A stretch of DNA of 64,000 nucleotides from Pseudoxanthomonas gei (lineage in GTDB: Bacteria > Pseudomonadota > Gammaproteobacteria > Xanthomonadales > Xanthomonadaceae), in the NCBI RefSeq assembly GCF_010119615.1, contig NZ_QOVG01000008.1, positions 62,001-126,000 of the forward strand, written 5' to 3'. Position numbers and translations under genes: made by a program. The number at the start of each line of letters is the position of its first letter. Position 1 is the first letter of the stretch. This document shows, one piece after another, positions 1 through 6,899 of this stretch. Under the pieces are notes generated by a model. The model saw only the letters and a list, made by a program, of their open reading frames with translations. It searched no databases and was not told where the DNA came from.

Positions 1-548
1 GCAAGTTCGGCGCTGTGGTCGCTCTCGGCCTGCCGGGCGATCACCCCGCCGATGAACAGCGCAAACAGCGACAGCGCGTATTCGTCGATCCGGTCGAACG
101 CATCGGCGCTGGACGAGACCGCCTTGAGCACGCCGATTGCATCGGACCCGCGAAACAGCGGCACCACCAGCATCGAGCGAGCCGAAATTTTCCTGCAGGC
201 CGCCGCATCCACGCGCGGATCATCGGCGGTGTCCCGCGAGTACATGATCTGCTTGCGGGCAACGCACAGGCCCGACAGGCTGCTCGCGGCATCCAGCCGC
301 AGGCCCAGATAGGCGGAGACCGTGCCGGCCACGGCGCGGTACTCGAGCTGCGCACCATCGGCGACTTCCAGGACCGAGCCTTGGGCCCGCGTCAGGTGCA
401 TTACCTGCTGGACCGTTTCACGCATCAGCTCCGGGGTCGTGGCGGGCGAAGAACTCACCTGCCCCAGCGCAGTCACGATCTCCAGCAACCTGTCCCGCTC
501 GGCCGTGATCGCTTCGAAACTACCGGCTTCACTCGAATTGCGCGTCAT
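1..548 (-). CDS. GAF-domain signalling protein, N-terminal part (runs off left edge)
   Basis: The minus strand is open from an ATG at 548 to the window edge, giving about 182 residues. A short helical stretch (DRLLEIVTALGQVSSS) is followed by a GAF domain covering roughly residues 30-165, with typical blocks such as GLCVARKQIMYSRDT, DDPRVD and MLVVPLFRGSDAIGVL. GAF domains bind small ligands or cyclic nucleotides and usually sit in front of a GGDEF, histidine-kinase or PP2C output domain; that part lies outside the window, so the output is unknown. Codon use is high-G+C like the core genome. In this family a sensor diguanylate cyclase is the likeliest full-length product, but this is inference. 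Confidence 0.75.
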   Translation of the reverse strand, partial: MTRNSSEAGSFEAITAERDRLLEIVTALGQVSSSPATTPELMRETVQQVMHLTRAQGSVLEVADGAQLEYRAVAGTVSAYLGLRLDAASSLSGLCVARKQIMYSRDTADDPRVDAAACRKISARSMLVVPLFRGSDAIGVLKAVSSSADAFDRIDEYALSLFALFIGGVIARQAESDHSAEL

Positions 549-875
549 GTCGACCCATCTGGAACCACTCCACCAAGTCTAGGCCAGAACCAATATCGCA
601 ACCTGAGCGATGCCCGCGCCGCCAGACGGTAGCCCGAGGATCGGGCAGGGCGACGGCTTCAAATGCGACAACAGCGCAGTGGGCAGGGGTGCACGCGCGA
701 AGTGGAATCAGGCCCCGCCCGGATGCGTGCCCGCCGGCGCCTGCTGCTGGGCAAGCGACGGCGTGGTAAAGCAGACCCGTGCAGGTTGCAGGCCCAGGTC
801 AGTAGCCGTGCCCACAAAGCAAAAAGGCCTGCGCGGTTGGCGCAAGCCTTTGTATTTGCAACGTCTAAGCCACCG
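549..875. other. Intergenic region upstream of the GAF gene and left of the island
   Basis: No convincing gene is visible in these 327 bases. Short open frames across it have shadow-like composition. It should contain the promoter of the leftward GAF gene; its right end carries the stranded tRNA-Phe terminator described separately. Confidence 0.6.
821..857 (-). terminator. Original tRNA-Phe terminator, now separated from the tRNA by the island
   Basis: On the minus strand, AAAGGCTTGCGC and GCGCAGGCCTTT form a 12-bp stem with one mismatch, followed by TTTTTGC: a Rho-independent terminator reading leftward. It lies just beyond the attL copy of the tRNA 3' half, where the terminator of an uninterrupted tRNA-Phe gene would sit. 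The assignment to tRNA-Phe is inferred from position and orientation. Confidence 0.7.
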
Positions 876-924
876 AAAATGGTGGCCGGGGAGGGAATCG
901 AACCCCCGACACAGGGATTTTCAA
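876..924. repeat. attL: 49-bp copy of the tRNA-Phe 3' half
   Basis: Identical over 49 bases to 6851-6899, starting AAAATGGTGGCCGGGG and ending GGGATTTTCAA. Read on the minus strand it holds the CCA end, acceptor 3' strand, T-arm, variable loop and anticodon-stem 3' strand. It ends at the anticodon loop, a common crossover region for tyrosine integrases. The sequence to its right does not rebuild a tRNA 5' half, so it is a fragment and not a second tRNA gene. Confidence 0.93.
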
Positions 925-981
925 GGCCAACCTGCTGCTTCGAAAAATTCTTTATTTACAGCCGCTTACGGGGCTTGCCAT
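914..981. repeat. 68-bp segment beside attL, imperfectly duplicated at 1642-1709
   Basis: Both copies begin GGGNTTTTCAAGNCC and end with a 23-bp block CAGCCRCTTACGGSGCTTGCCAT (21 of 23 identical), with exactly the same spacing (offset 728 bases); the AT-rich centre differs. It may mark arm-type integrase sites or the edge of an earlier, related insertion. Confidence 0.6.
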
Positions 982-1214
982 CCTCGCCTACCTCAGTTCA
1001 GTTGACTGACATTGCCATCTGGTTCACGACACAACTTGATCTTCGATAAAGGGCGTTGTATCTATATCTGCAACCGACCTTTACCCAGGCGGCCAGCCTT
1101 GTCCTAAGCGTTACCCGCAGCAAGGCATGTACCGGTGAGTTACTGCTCAACGGGTTCCTGTCCTTTCCTTTTACAGGGGAAAGGCCTCTTGGAATTCGCG
1201 TTGAGGAACTACCG

Positions 1215-1598
1215 ATGAGCAAGACTCTGGCTCAAATTCGAGCCCAAGCTTACGAGGCCCAATCTGGCCGCTGCTACTACTGCAATCTGCCCATGTTCTT
1301 GGAGAGCGTGCTTCAATTCGCCGTGAGCCACAGAGTATCTGTGGGACTCGCCTTAAAGCTTAGCTGTACTGCCGAACATCTTGTCGCGAAATGCGAAGGC
1401 GGGACAGATGACGCAAGCAACATAGCGGCTGCCTGTTATTTTTGTAATACCAAACGCCACGCACGCCAAGTGCCCCTACGGGTGAACGAGCATCGACACC
1501 TGGTCCGGAATCGGCTCAATGAGGGGCGGTGGCATGCCCGCGAAGTCCTAGCGGTGGCAGAGCTAGTCAAGTTGTCGGCACGCAAACAGTATCGATAG
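1215..1598 (+). CDS. Small HNH endonuclease
   Basis: The 127-residue product starts at the ATG at 1215, chosen because GAGGA (1203-1207) gives a good ribosome site; the frame is open further upstream but looks non-coding. A CYYC knuckle (about residues 20-23) is followed by AEHLVAKCEGGTDDASNI and then CYFCNTKRH. This is the HNH/McrA-like zinc fold: two CxxC pairs, the metal-binding His of the AEHL segment, and the Asn/His-containing CxxCN end. Such proteins cut DNA; targets range from phage DNA to intron homing sites. It is the first cargo gene inside attL and is separated from the next unit by a 212-base AT-rich gap. The specific role is unknown. Confidence 0.75.
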   Translation: MSKTLAQIRAQAYEAQSGRCYYCNLPMFLESVLQFAVSHRVSVGLALKLSCTAEHLVAKCEGGTDDASNIAAACYFCNTKRHARQVPLRVNEHRHLVRNRLNEGRWHAREVLAVAELVKLSARKQYR

Positions 1599-1641
1599 TG
1601 GTAAGCGGTCGATTGGGAAAGGAGGGCGCGTTGCAGCAGCT

Positions 1642-1709
1642 GGGCTTTTCAAGACCAGGCTAAAATCAATATTTAATAACTAAAATCAGCCACTTACGGC
1701 GCTTGCCAT
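1642..1709. repeat. Second copy of the attL-adjacent 68-bp segment
   Basis: Counterpart of 914-981. It lies in the AT-rich gap between the HNH gene and the HEPN-motif gene. It also holds two copies of TAAAATCA (1661-1668 and 1681-1688). The gap 1599-1810 has no gene that I can support and should contain the promoter of the three-gene unit. Confidence 0.6.
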
Positions 1710-1810
1710 TGATCTTCCAGCTTTGAAGAGCATTTCGTTGATAGGCTCCAGCGAAACAATGGAACTGAGGCGATTCCGAATTGAGTCGCCTTCCGCTCTA
1801 GGGGGTAAAA

Positions 1811-2302
1811 ATGGTGCCAGAAAATCCAATCGAAACTGAGCCTTTATTGACCCCAGAGGAAATCAAGGACGCCGTCTTTAAGCGCCTAGAAAAGTACGCT
1901 GGTCTCTCACTCTTAGAGCGATTCGCCATGTTTATGGGTGTCGCCCAAATGTTGGAACTCAGCCTCAAGAATCTCCTGCACAGAAGATATCAATTTGAAC
2001 TTGAAACCATGGAGCGCTGGACTCTTGGTCGCGTGTCCACAGTCATGAGGGAGCAAGGAGTCCGCGAAGATTTCGTGGTTCTATTGAATAGTGTGGTCGG
2101 CCATAGAAATTATATTGCTCACTCCCTATTGGCAAACGAGATGCTCTTGCAGTCCTTGCTAGGCGGCCAAGCCACTAGGCTTGAAACCCGCAGCTTGGAT
2201 TTGGGAATTTACGAGGCTGAGCAACTCTGGTTCCTGTACGAGTGGACAGACGAGCATCAGGCGTGGGACCTCGTTCGTCCAGGGGGTGATTCTCACGCAT
2301 AA
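1811..2302 (+). CDS. HEPN-motif protein, putative ribonuclease (first gene of cargo unit)
   Basis: A 163-residue, mostly helical protein starting at an ATG with AGGGGGT six bases upstream. The sequence GHRNYIAH puts an Arg-Asn-x3-His motif at residues 99-104. R-[ND]-x3-H is the catalytic signature of HEPN ribonucleases, which act in toxin-antitoxin, abortive-infection and CRISPR systems. An earlier helix (QMLELSLKNLL, about 46-56) fits the conserved acidic helix of the fold. I do not recognise the exact subfamily. The gene heads a same-strand unit with the zinc-finger/HNH-like gene (17-base gap) and a third gene. Its A+T-rich codon use contrasts with the chromosome. HEPN is inferred from the motif and helical character and should be confirmed by profile search. 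Confidence 0.65.
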   Translation: MVPENPIETEPLLTPEEIKDAVFKRLEKYAGLSLLERFAMFMGVAQMLELSLKNLLHRRYQFELETMERWTLGRVSTVMREQGVREDFVVLLNSVVGHRNYIAHSLLANEMLLQSLLGGQATRLETRSLDLGIYEAEQLWFLYEWTDEHQAWDLVRPGGDSHA

Positions 2303-2319
2303 GTTCTTGTAACGCTGCC

Positions 2320-3456
2320 TTGGACGGCGGCTGTTTAGTAAGCGACTGGGGAAGTGAGTTGGTAAAGACATGCATTTTCTGCGGCAGAAAGCCAGAGATG
2401 AAAACTCGGGAACATGTTCTCCCGCTATGGCTAATTGAACTTACGGGCGACCCAAATCGTACGGCGGGATTCGGTTGGGATAAAAAAGATCCTGCATTAA
2501 CGAACGGCTTCCAAGGGCGCAAATTTGCGTTCGATCAGTTCGTTTTCCCCGCATGCAACGCATGTAATGGGCGTTATTCAGCCTTGGAAACAGCAGCGCA
2601 GACAACAATGTCTGCGATCTTGGAAGGCCGTGAGGTCACCGCATTTGAAATGTCTCAGTTTCTTGACTGGCTCGACAAGGTTCGCGTGGGACTTTGGCTC
2701 GGATTCAGGCAGCTCGACAAGAACTTCGCTGGCATAGACCCCAACTACCATATAGACGATCGAATTGGTCAATACGATCGGGTTTTGCTAGTTGAGAAGA
2801 CGGATATGCCCCACAAGCGGCTGAACATTAGTGGCGTTGATGGCTTGTCTTTCGCCTTAACTCCTAGCGCATTCGTTTTGACCGTCAACAACTATTACTT
2901 CACAAACATTTCTTATCAATTCTTGCTTGCTAGGCGCATTGGATTTCCATACCCGGAGAAGGAAGAATTAGTCCCGGATGGCAGGCTTTTAATTGAGAGC
3001 ATGCATGAGGGAAGGAAACGAACAACACGGCCTATTCTTCGTCATCCCATCCGACCAGGTGGAGTCATCGTTTACCAGCCGATGTTCAAGGGCGGACTAG
3101 TCGAACCGCAAACTGACTTGTATGACACGGAGTACGTTCGAAGCCACAGCCTAGACTTCAATCAAGGCGTGGGAAGCTTGCTCGTTGAGGATCGATATGG
3201 CTTACGGGAAAAGCTTAGTGGAGAATCATTTTCTGTCGAACCATCCGTTACCTATCCTGAAATAGTTCATAGGTTTCAAGCTTCCATAAACGTATACCAG
3301 TGGCAGAACTGGCTTGCGACGCTTTTGCCGTACGTGGGCAATTTGCCAAAGCCTTATAAGAACTATGTGGTTCAGAGGTGGGCTGCATCCAAGAGGCTCA
3401 ATAATGCCTTAATCGCATATTGCAAGCTGCAGTTGCGACGCGCTCAGCAGCCCTAG
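2320..3456 (+). CDS. Zinc-finger/HNH-like protein with large uncharacterised C-terminal region
   Basis: A 378-residue product. The start is uncertain: TTG at 2320 gives the longest form and another in-frame TTG lies at 2359, just before the CxxC motif. Near the N-terminus CIFC (18-21) is followed by REHVLP (30-35) and then CNACN (79-83). This CxxC, EH, CxxCN order is what HNH/treble-clef nucleases show (compare the AEHL segment of the small HNH protein at 1215). The remaining roughly 290 residues match nothing I recognise. The gene follows the HEPN-motif gene by 17 bases and precedes the third gene by 2 bases, so the three are probably one transcript. It could be a nuclease effector or a nucleic-acid-binding sensor. 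Confidence 0.6.
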   Translation: MDGGCLVSDWGSELVKTCIFCGRKPEMKTREHVLPLWLIELTGDPNRTAGFGWDKKDPALTNGFQGRKFAFDQFVFPACNACNGRYSALETAAQTTMSAILEGREVTAFEMSQFLDWLDKVRVGLWLGFRQLDKNFAGIDPNYHIDDRIGQYDRVLLVEKTDMPHKRLNISGVDGLSFALTPSAFVLTVNNYYFTNISYQFLLARRIGFPYPEKEELVPDGRLLIESMHEGRKRTTRPILRHPIRPGGVIVYQPMFKGGLVEPQTDLYDTEYVRSHSLDFNQGVGSLLVEDRYGLREKLSGESFSVEPSVTYPEIVHRFQASINVYQWQNWLATLLPYVGNLPKPYKNYVVQRWAASKRLNNALIAYCKLQLRRAQQP

Positions 3457-3458
3457 GC

Positions 3459-4241
3459 ATGGACAGAGAAACATGGCATTCCAAGCTGTACGGGCGCATA
3501 TCAGGTCGTGATATTGAAACCTGCCTCGCCACTTTTCGGACTGTTTGGTCAGAGCGATTAGCAATGCTGAAAAGCACAGACGACGAGAAATCGGTGAGGT
3601 CGATTGAAAAACTAATGTCAGTGCCAAATTGGACGATTTTCTATCAAGACTCGCTCGTTCAATTGTTGTCAAAGATGGTCGTTATTGCAGGGATAGAGGC
3701 GCAGGTCTTAGCCGCAGCGAACAGTGGTAATTTCACCGGTGCGCTGTTAGATGCAATCGGAGATATCCCGGATGATGCACCCGACCATCCTGCTGCACTT
3801 CCTGTAGCTTTCGCAATGATTGGTAACCTCGATGCAATTGCGCATTACTCACTGTCAATCAACGACATGATCGTCGCTTGCCGTGATCGGGGAGACATTC
3901 AGGCTCTTTTCAATGCGCTGTCGGTCGATAGCCTAATTTCCACCATGCCGTTCTTTCAGGCGTCATTGCGCTGGGGTCAACTAGCGGGAGACCATTCATT
4001 AGGTGCAGAGATATTCACAGCTATTAGGGGGCCGCATAAAAAGCGTTCAATTTACCCGGTACTCCGTTGGGCGGAGTACTTGCTCCGGGACCAAGGCGCT
4101 TTAGAGTCTTGCACCCAAGACGAAATTCACGAGTTGATCGTCATGCATTTAAAACTTTATGGGGACGACAACCAGCTTAAGGATTCCAAGAAGTCCCTGT
4201 TTATGCTTTTCCGAAAGTGGCAAAAAGAAGCTGGAATTTAA
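3459..4241 (+). CDS. Unknown helical protein, third gene of cargo unit
   Basis: The ATG at 3459, two bases after the preceding stop, is preferred over an upstream in-frame start that would overlap by 37 bases. The product has 260 residues, is predicted largely helical, and shows no signal peptide, membrane segment or motif that I recognise. Tight spacing to the zinc-finger/HNH-like gene argues for co-transcription and a shared function, for example as an inhibitor or partner of the nuclease-like proteins. That role is inference only. Base composition is as A+T-rich as its two neighbours and unlike the core genome. Confidence 0.6.
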   Translation: MDRETWHSKLYGRISGRDIETCLATFRTVWSERLAMLKSTDDEKSVRSIEKLMSVPNWTIFYQDSLVQLLSKMVVIAGIEAQVLAAANSGNFTGALLDAIGDIPDDAPDHPAALPVAFAMIGNLDAIAHYSLSINDMIVACRDRGDIQALFNALSVDSLISTMPFFQASLRWGQLAGDHSLGAEIFTAIRGPHKKRSIYPVLRWAEYLLRDQGALESCTQDEIHELIVMHLKLYGDDNQLKDSKKSLFMLFRKWQKEAGI

Positions 4242-4285
4242 AACTGCCGATTTAGCTGGTCGGATTGGTGAGCGCAGACACATAG

Positions 4286-4321
4286 ATTTCTCGATGCCCA
4301 ATTGGGGCGCTAGCGAGAAAT
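4286..4321. other. Nested palindrome just upstream of rep; candidate replication origin or operator
   Basis: ATTTCTCG (4286-4293) and CGAGAAAT (4314-4321) are perfect 8-base arms enclosing GCCCAATTGGGGC (4296-4308), itself nearly palindromic. The structure ends four bases before the rep start codon. Rep_trans initiators nick at hairpins called double-strand origins, often next to or inside rep, so this is a candidate. It has no T-run, so it is a poor terminator. It could instead be an autoregulatory operator. Confidence 0.45.
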
Positions 4322-4324
4322 GCT

Positions 4325-5554
4325 ATGAACGAGATTGAGATTTCCGACCAAGGGGCGCGGCAAGCCATGCGCGCCGATCAGGCCGCGCGTGGCGTTCGCG
4401 CCGCGGGTGCGCCACCCAGTATCACAGCACCCGCAAACTGCATTCGACCGTACCGGCATGGGGTAGACAGCTTGTATCTGTCTTTCCCAGGTGGCATCGA
4501 CCCAGCTCTGGCCTTGTGCCTGCAAGAGTGCAAATTGAAGGCTCAGTCCAGCAACGAGCATGTCATTTCGGCCGCCGGAATCTGCATCGGTGACCATAGG
4601 TTCGTGACCCTCCCGCGTGGGCGGGGCCGGTTCGCCTTCGTCCTTGAGGACAACTGGTTCTCCATCCAGCTCTCCAACGCCTCGGCTGGCCTCCTGCCCT
4701 TAGCTGTCGTCCAGATTAGAAGCGAATACCTGACCGCTGTGGGTCCGGAGGAAGCCGTCGAGGTCATTACCAAGCTGGTCGCTGGTATGGGCGAGGTCTC
4801 CGGGCCGCCCAAGATCAGCCGTATAGACCTTTATGCGGATTTCGGGACAGACCACGACCTGGCTAGTTTCCCCGGTCGCAACTGGGTCAAGCGAAGCAAA
4901 AAGCGGTCTATCCACGAGGAGGCCGATGAAGTCACCGGCATATCCTTCGGCGGCGGCAATGAGGTCAGCGCTCGGCTCTACGACAAGACCCGGGAAATCC
5001 TGAAGTCTCGCAAGGACTACATCAAACCTCTTTGGAGCCTTGAGGGCTGGGAGGAGGGTGATCAGGTCTGGCGCATGGAATTCCAGATCCGCCGGGAAGG
5101 CCTGCCGGAGGCCATGCTGGGTCCGGCTGACGAAGCGCTAGGACTCTCCGGCAGTCTGTGGCGGTACCTGTGCACGGAATGGCTCCGGCTGGCTGTCCCC
5201 TCAGACTCGGACGAAACCCGTAGCCGGTGGCCCACCCATCCGTTATGGGACGACCTCTCGCGTCTATGGGACATAGAACCCGAAGCGCCCCCGTTGACCC
5301 GGGTGGCCAAGTCACGCCCACCCACTGATGACTATCTTTTCCGGGCAGGGATCGCGGGCCTGACGTCTTTCATGGCAAGGGAAGGAATCGCAGACATCGG
5401 GGAGGGGCTAGGAGAATTCCTACAGGCGCTGGAGGCGTACTACGACAACCCGGCCCGGGACTTCCCCGAACGCCTGCAGGACTACGCCTTGCGCAAAACC
5501 AAGCTCAAGGCCCGGCGCTACAACCTGCGGATCCCAGGTCATGACCGGAGCTAA
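4325..5554 (+). CDS. Replication initiation factor (Rep_trans type)
   Basis: A 409-residue protein. ISRIDLYADF (about 164-173) and ARLYDKTREI (about 216-225) are hallmark strands of the rolling-circle replication initiation factor family found on small plasmids, filamentous phages and integrative elements; the Tyr of the YDK block is a candidate nicking residue. It would nick one strand at the element's origin and let the excised circle replicate by rolling circle. It is followed after 3 bases by the HTH gene and then the integrase, an order typical of small tRNA-borne elements. Family assignment is from recalled motifs. Confidence 0.75.
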   Translation: MNEIEISDQGARQAMRADQAARGVRAAGAPPSITAPANCIRPYRHGVDSLYLSFPGGIDPALALCLQECKLKAQSSNEHVISAAGICIGDHRFVTLPRGRGRFAFVLEDNWFSIQLSNASAGLLPLAVVQIRSEYLTAVGPEEAVEVITKLVAGMGEVSGPPKISRIDLYADFGTDHDLASFPGRNWVKRSKKRSIHEEADEVTGISFGGGNEVSARLYDKTREILKSRKDYIKPLWSLEGWEEGDQVWRMEFQIRREGLPEAMLGPADEALGLSGSLWRYLCTEWLRLAVPSDSDETRSRWPTHPLWDDLSRLWDIEPEAPPLTRVAKSRPPTDDYLFRAGIAGLTSFMAREGIADIGEGLGEFLQALEAYYDNPARDFPERLQDYALRKTKLKARRYNLRIPGHDRS

Positions 5555-5557
5555 GTC

Positions 5558-5968
5558 ATGCAGACCTTCGACCTGCAGCAAGCGGCGGAGTGGCTGCGCA
5601 TGTCCCCCGCCGTTCTGCGTCTCCATGCCCGACAAGGTCGCCTCAAAGCCGCCAAACCCGGGAAATGTTGGGTCTTCCTTGAGGAAGATCTTGCCGCCTA
5701 CCTCGGCCAGCTCTACGCTGCTCGACGGCAAGCGCCGCTAAGTGGCCCTAACTCGGAGAAATCCATATGGGGCTATACCAACGCGGCGGTGTCTGGTGGG
5801 TCGATCTCACCTCGCCAGACGGCACGCGAATACGCCGCTCTTCTGGGATTGAAGACCGCGCCCTCGCTCAGGAGTACCACGACCGGCTCAAGGTCCAGTA
5901 CTGGGAAGAGCAAAGGCTCGGAGTCAAACCCGAACGGAGCTGGAAAGACGCTGCCGTCAGGTGGGTGA
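5558..5968 (+). CDS. HTH (excisionase-like) DNA-binding protein, overlapping the integrase start
   Basis: The first about 55 residues (MQTFDLQQAAEWLRM, then RQGRLKAAKPGKCWVF and LAAYL) form a MerR/excisionase-type winged HTH of the HTH_17 kind. Such small proteins bind att sites, direct excision or control rep and int. The frame does not stop before the integrase ATG at 5767 but continues to 5968, a 202-base overlap in another frame; the full product would be 136 residues. From memory, related elements have HTH proteins with a similar REYAALLGL-like tail, so the overlap may be genuine. The functional part is clearly the N-terminal domain. Confidence 0.65.
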   Translation: MQTFDLQQAAEWLRMSPAVLRLHARQGRLKAAKPGKCWVFLEEDLAAYLGQLYAARRQAPLSGPNSEKSIWGYTNAAVSGGSISPRQTAREYAALLGLKTAPSLRSTTTGSRSSTGKSKGSESNPNGAGKTLPSGG

Positions 5969-6795
5969 AGGAAACCAGTGACAAAAGATCGCACGACAAG
6001 GACGTTGCGCGGTTACGGGCGTTGGATCGCTACCTGGGCCACTTGCAGTTGAAGCATGTGACCCGGGACGTGATCGACCGCATCGCCGATGCAAAGGCCA
6101 AAGAATCCAGCCCGAGCAACGCGAACCGTTTCCTCGCCCTGATCAGGTCGATCTTGAGACGCGCAAGGGATGATTGGGAATGGTTGGAGACCATCCCGAA
6201 AGTCCGGCTGTTCCGGGAACCGAAGGGGCGTATCCGCTTCCTGTCACCGGAGGAGGCAAGGCGACTGCTGGACGAGTTGCCGACCCATCTCCGCGACATG
6301 GCGCAGTTCGCGCTCTCGACGGGCCTCAGGCAGCGCAATGTGTCCTATCTGCAATGGGAGCAGGTGGACGTGGCCCGTCGTGTCGCGTGGATCCATCCAG
6401 ACGAAGCCAAGGCCGGACGGGCTATTGGCGTCCCATTGAATGCGCCTGCCGTAGACGTTCTACGGCGGCGACTCGGGCAGGATGCCGCGTACGTGTTTAC
6501 CTATGAAGGTAAGCCTGTGGCGCGATGTTCTACCAAGGCATGGAAACTGGCGCTGGCACGGGCCGGGATCGAGCGGACGTTCCGCTGGCACGACCTGAGG
6601 CACACCTGGGCCTCATGGCACGTCCAGAACGGCACACCGCTTCAGGAGCTGATGGAGCTGGGCGGTTGGGCCAGTTTCGAGATGGTCCTGCGCTATGCCC
6701 ACTTGGCGGCGGACCACCTGCGTGGCGCGGCGTGTCGGATTGACGGCACACTGGCGTCACATACAGAAAACCCGCAACGAGTGCGGGCTGTTTAA
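5767..6795 (+). CDS. Tyrosine site-specific integrase
   Basis: The 342-residue product starts MGLYQRGGVWWVD, the usual integrase N-terminus, then has an arm/core-binding region (about 60-140) and the catalytic domain. The catalytic set is visible: R188 in STGLRQRN, K215, H275 and R278 in HDLRH, W301 in GGWAS and nucleophile Y310 in LRYAH. It should recombine the element's attP with the tRNA-Phe attB. It lies immediately inside attR and points towards the tRNA, and its stop codon falls within an inverted repeat acting as a terminator. All key residues are present, so the enzyme is probably active. Confidence 0.95.
   Translation: MGLYQRGGVWWVDLTSPDGTRIRRSSGIEDRALAQEYHDRLKVQYWEEQRLGVKPERSWKDAAVRWVKETSDKRSHDKDVARLRALDRYLGHLQLKHVTRDVIDRIADAKAKESSPSNANRFLALIRSILRRARDDWEWLETIPKVRLFREPKGRIRFLSPEEARRLLDELPTHLRDMAQFALSTGLRQRNVSYLQWEQVDVARRVAWIHPDEAKAGRAIGVPLNAPAVDVLRRRLGQDAAYVFTYEGKPVARCSTKAWKLALARAGIERTFRWHDLRHTWASWHVQNGTPLQELMELGGWASFEMVLRYAHLAADHLRGAACRIDGTLASHTENPQRVRAV
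6767..6793 (-). terminator. Terminator hairpin at the element edge, over the integrase 3' end
   Basis: CCCGCA (6771-6776) pairs with TGCGGG (6782-6787) over a 5-base loop. On the minus strand it is followed by TTTTCTGT, making a terminator for transcription leaving tRNA-Phe leftward. On the plus strand the following CTGTTT is a weaker tail for the integrase. It could replace the original tRNA terminator displaced to 821-857. Confidence 0.55.
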
Positions 6796-6850
6796 CGCGT
6801 CACGAAAACGCAATGTAACGTCTTGATCCTAAAGGACTAGGAGCGCCACC

Positions 6851-6899
6851 AAAATGGTGGCCGGGGAGGGAATCGAACCCCCGACACAGGGATTTTCAA
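6851..6899. repeat. attR: 49-bp repeat within the intact tRNA-Phe
   Basis: Perfect match to 876-924. It covers the last four bases outside the CCA end and the tRNA from its 3' end to the anticodon loop, so the element supplies the 3' half that completes the functional tRNA. Confidence 0.93.

Larger units (their letters stand above)
876..6899. mobile_element. Integrative element inserted in tRNA-Phe(GAA), about 6 kb
   Basis: The element is bounded by 49-bp perfect direct repeats (876-924 and 6851-6899) made from the tRNA-Phe 3' half. The intact tRNA is at the right end, next to a tyrosine integrase (5767-6795). Next to the integrase are an excisionase-like HTH gene and a Rep_trans-type replication initiator, so excision and some replication of a circular form are plausible. 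The left 3.3 kb holds cargo visibly poorer in G+C than the chromosome: a small HNH endonuclease and a three-gene unit with HEPN-motif, zinc-finger/HNH-like and unknown proteins. No conjugation genes are present, so transfer would need a helper. The HTH, rep and integrase genes are closer to the host in composition, so the element is a mosaic. Confidence 0.92.

Noticed and set aside
876-924. A second tRNA-Phe gene at the left end
   Set aside because: Only the 3' half is present; the bases to the right do not restore the D-arm or acceptor 5' strand. It is the attL duplicate.
1056-1214. N-terminal extension of the small HNH protein
   Set aside because: The good ribosome site at 1203-1207 and the typical HNH length point to the ATG at 1215; the extension looks non-coding.
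5541-5741. Alternative small gene between rep and integrase
   Set aside because: It overlaps the HTH gene in another frame and has no domain, whereas the HTH frame shows a clear winged-helix motif.
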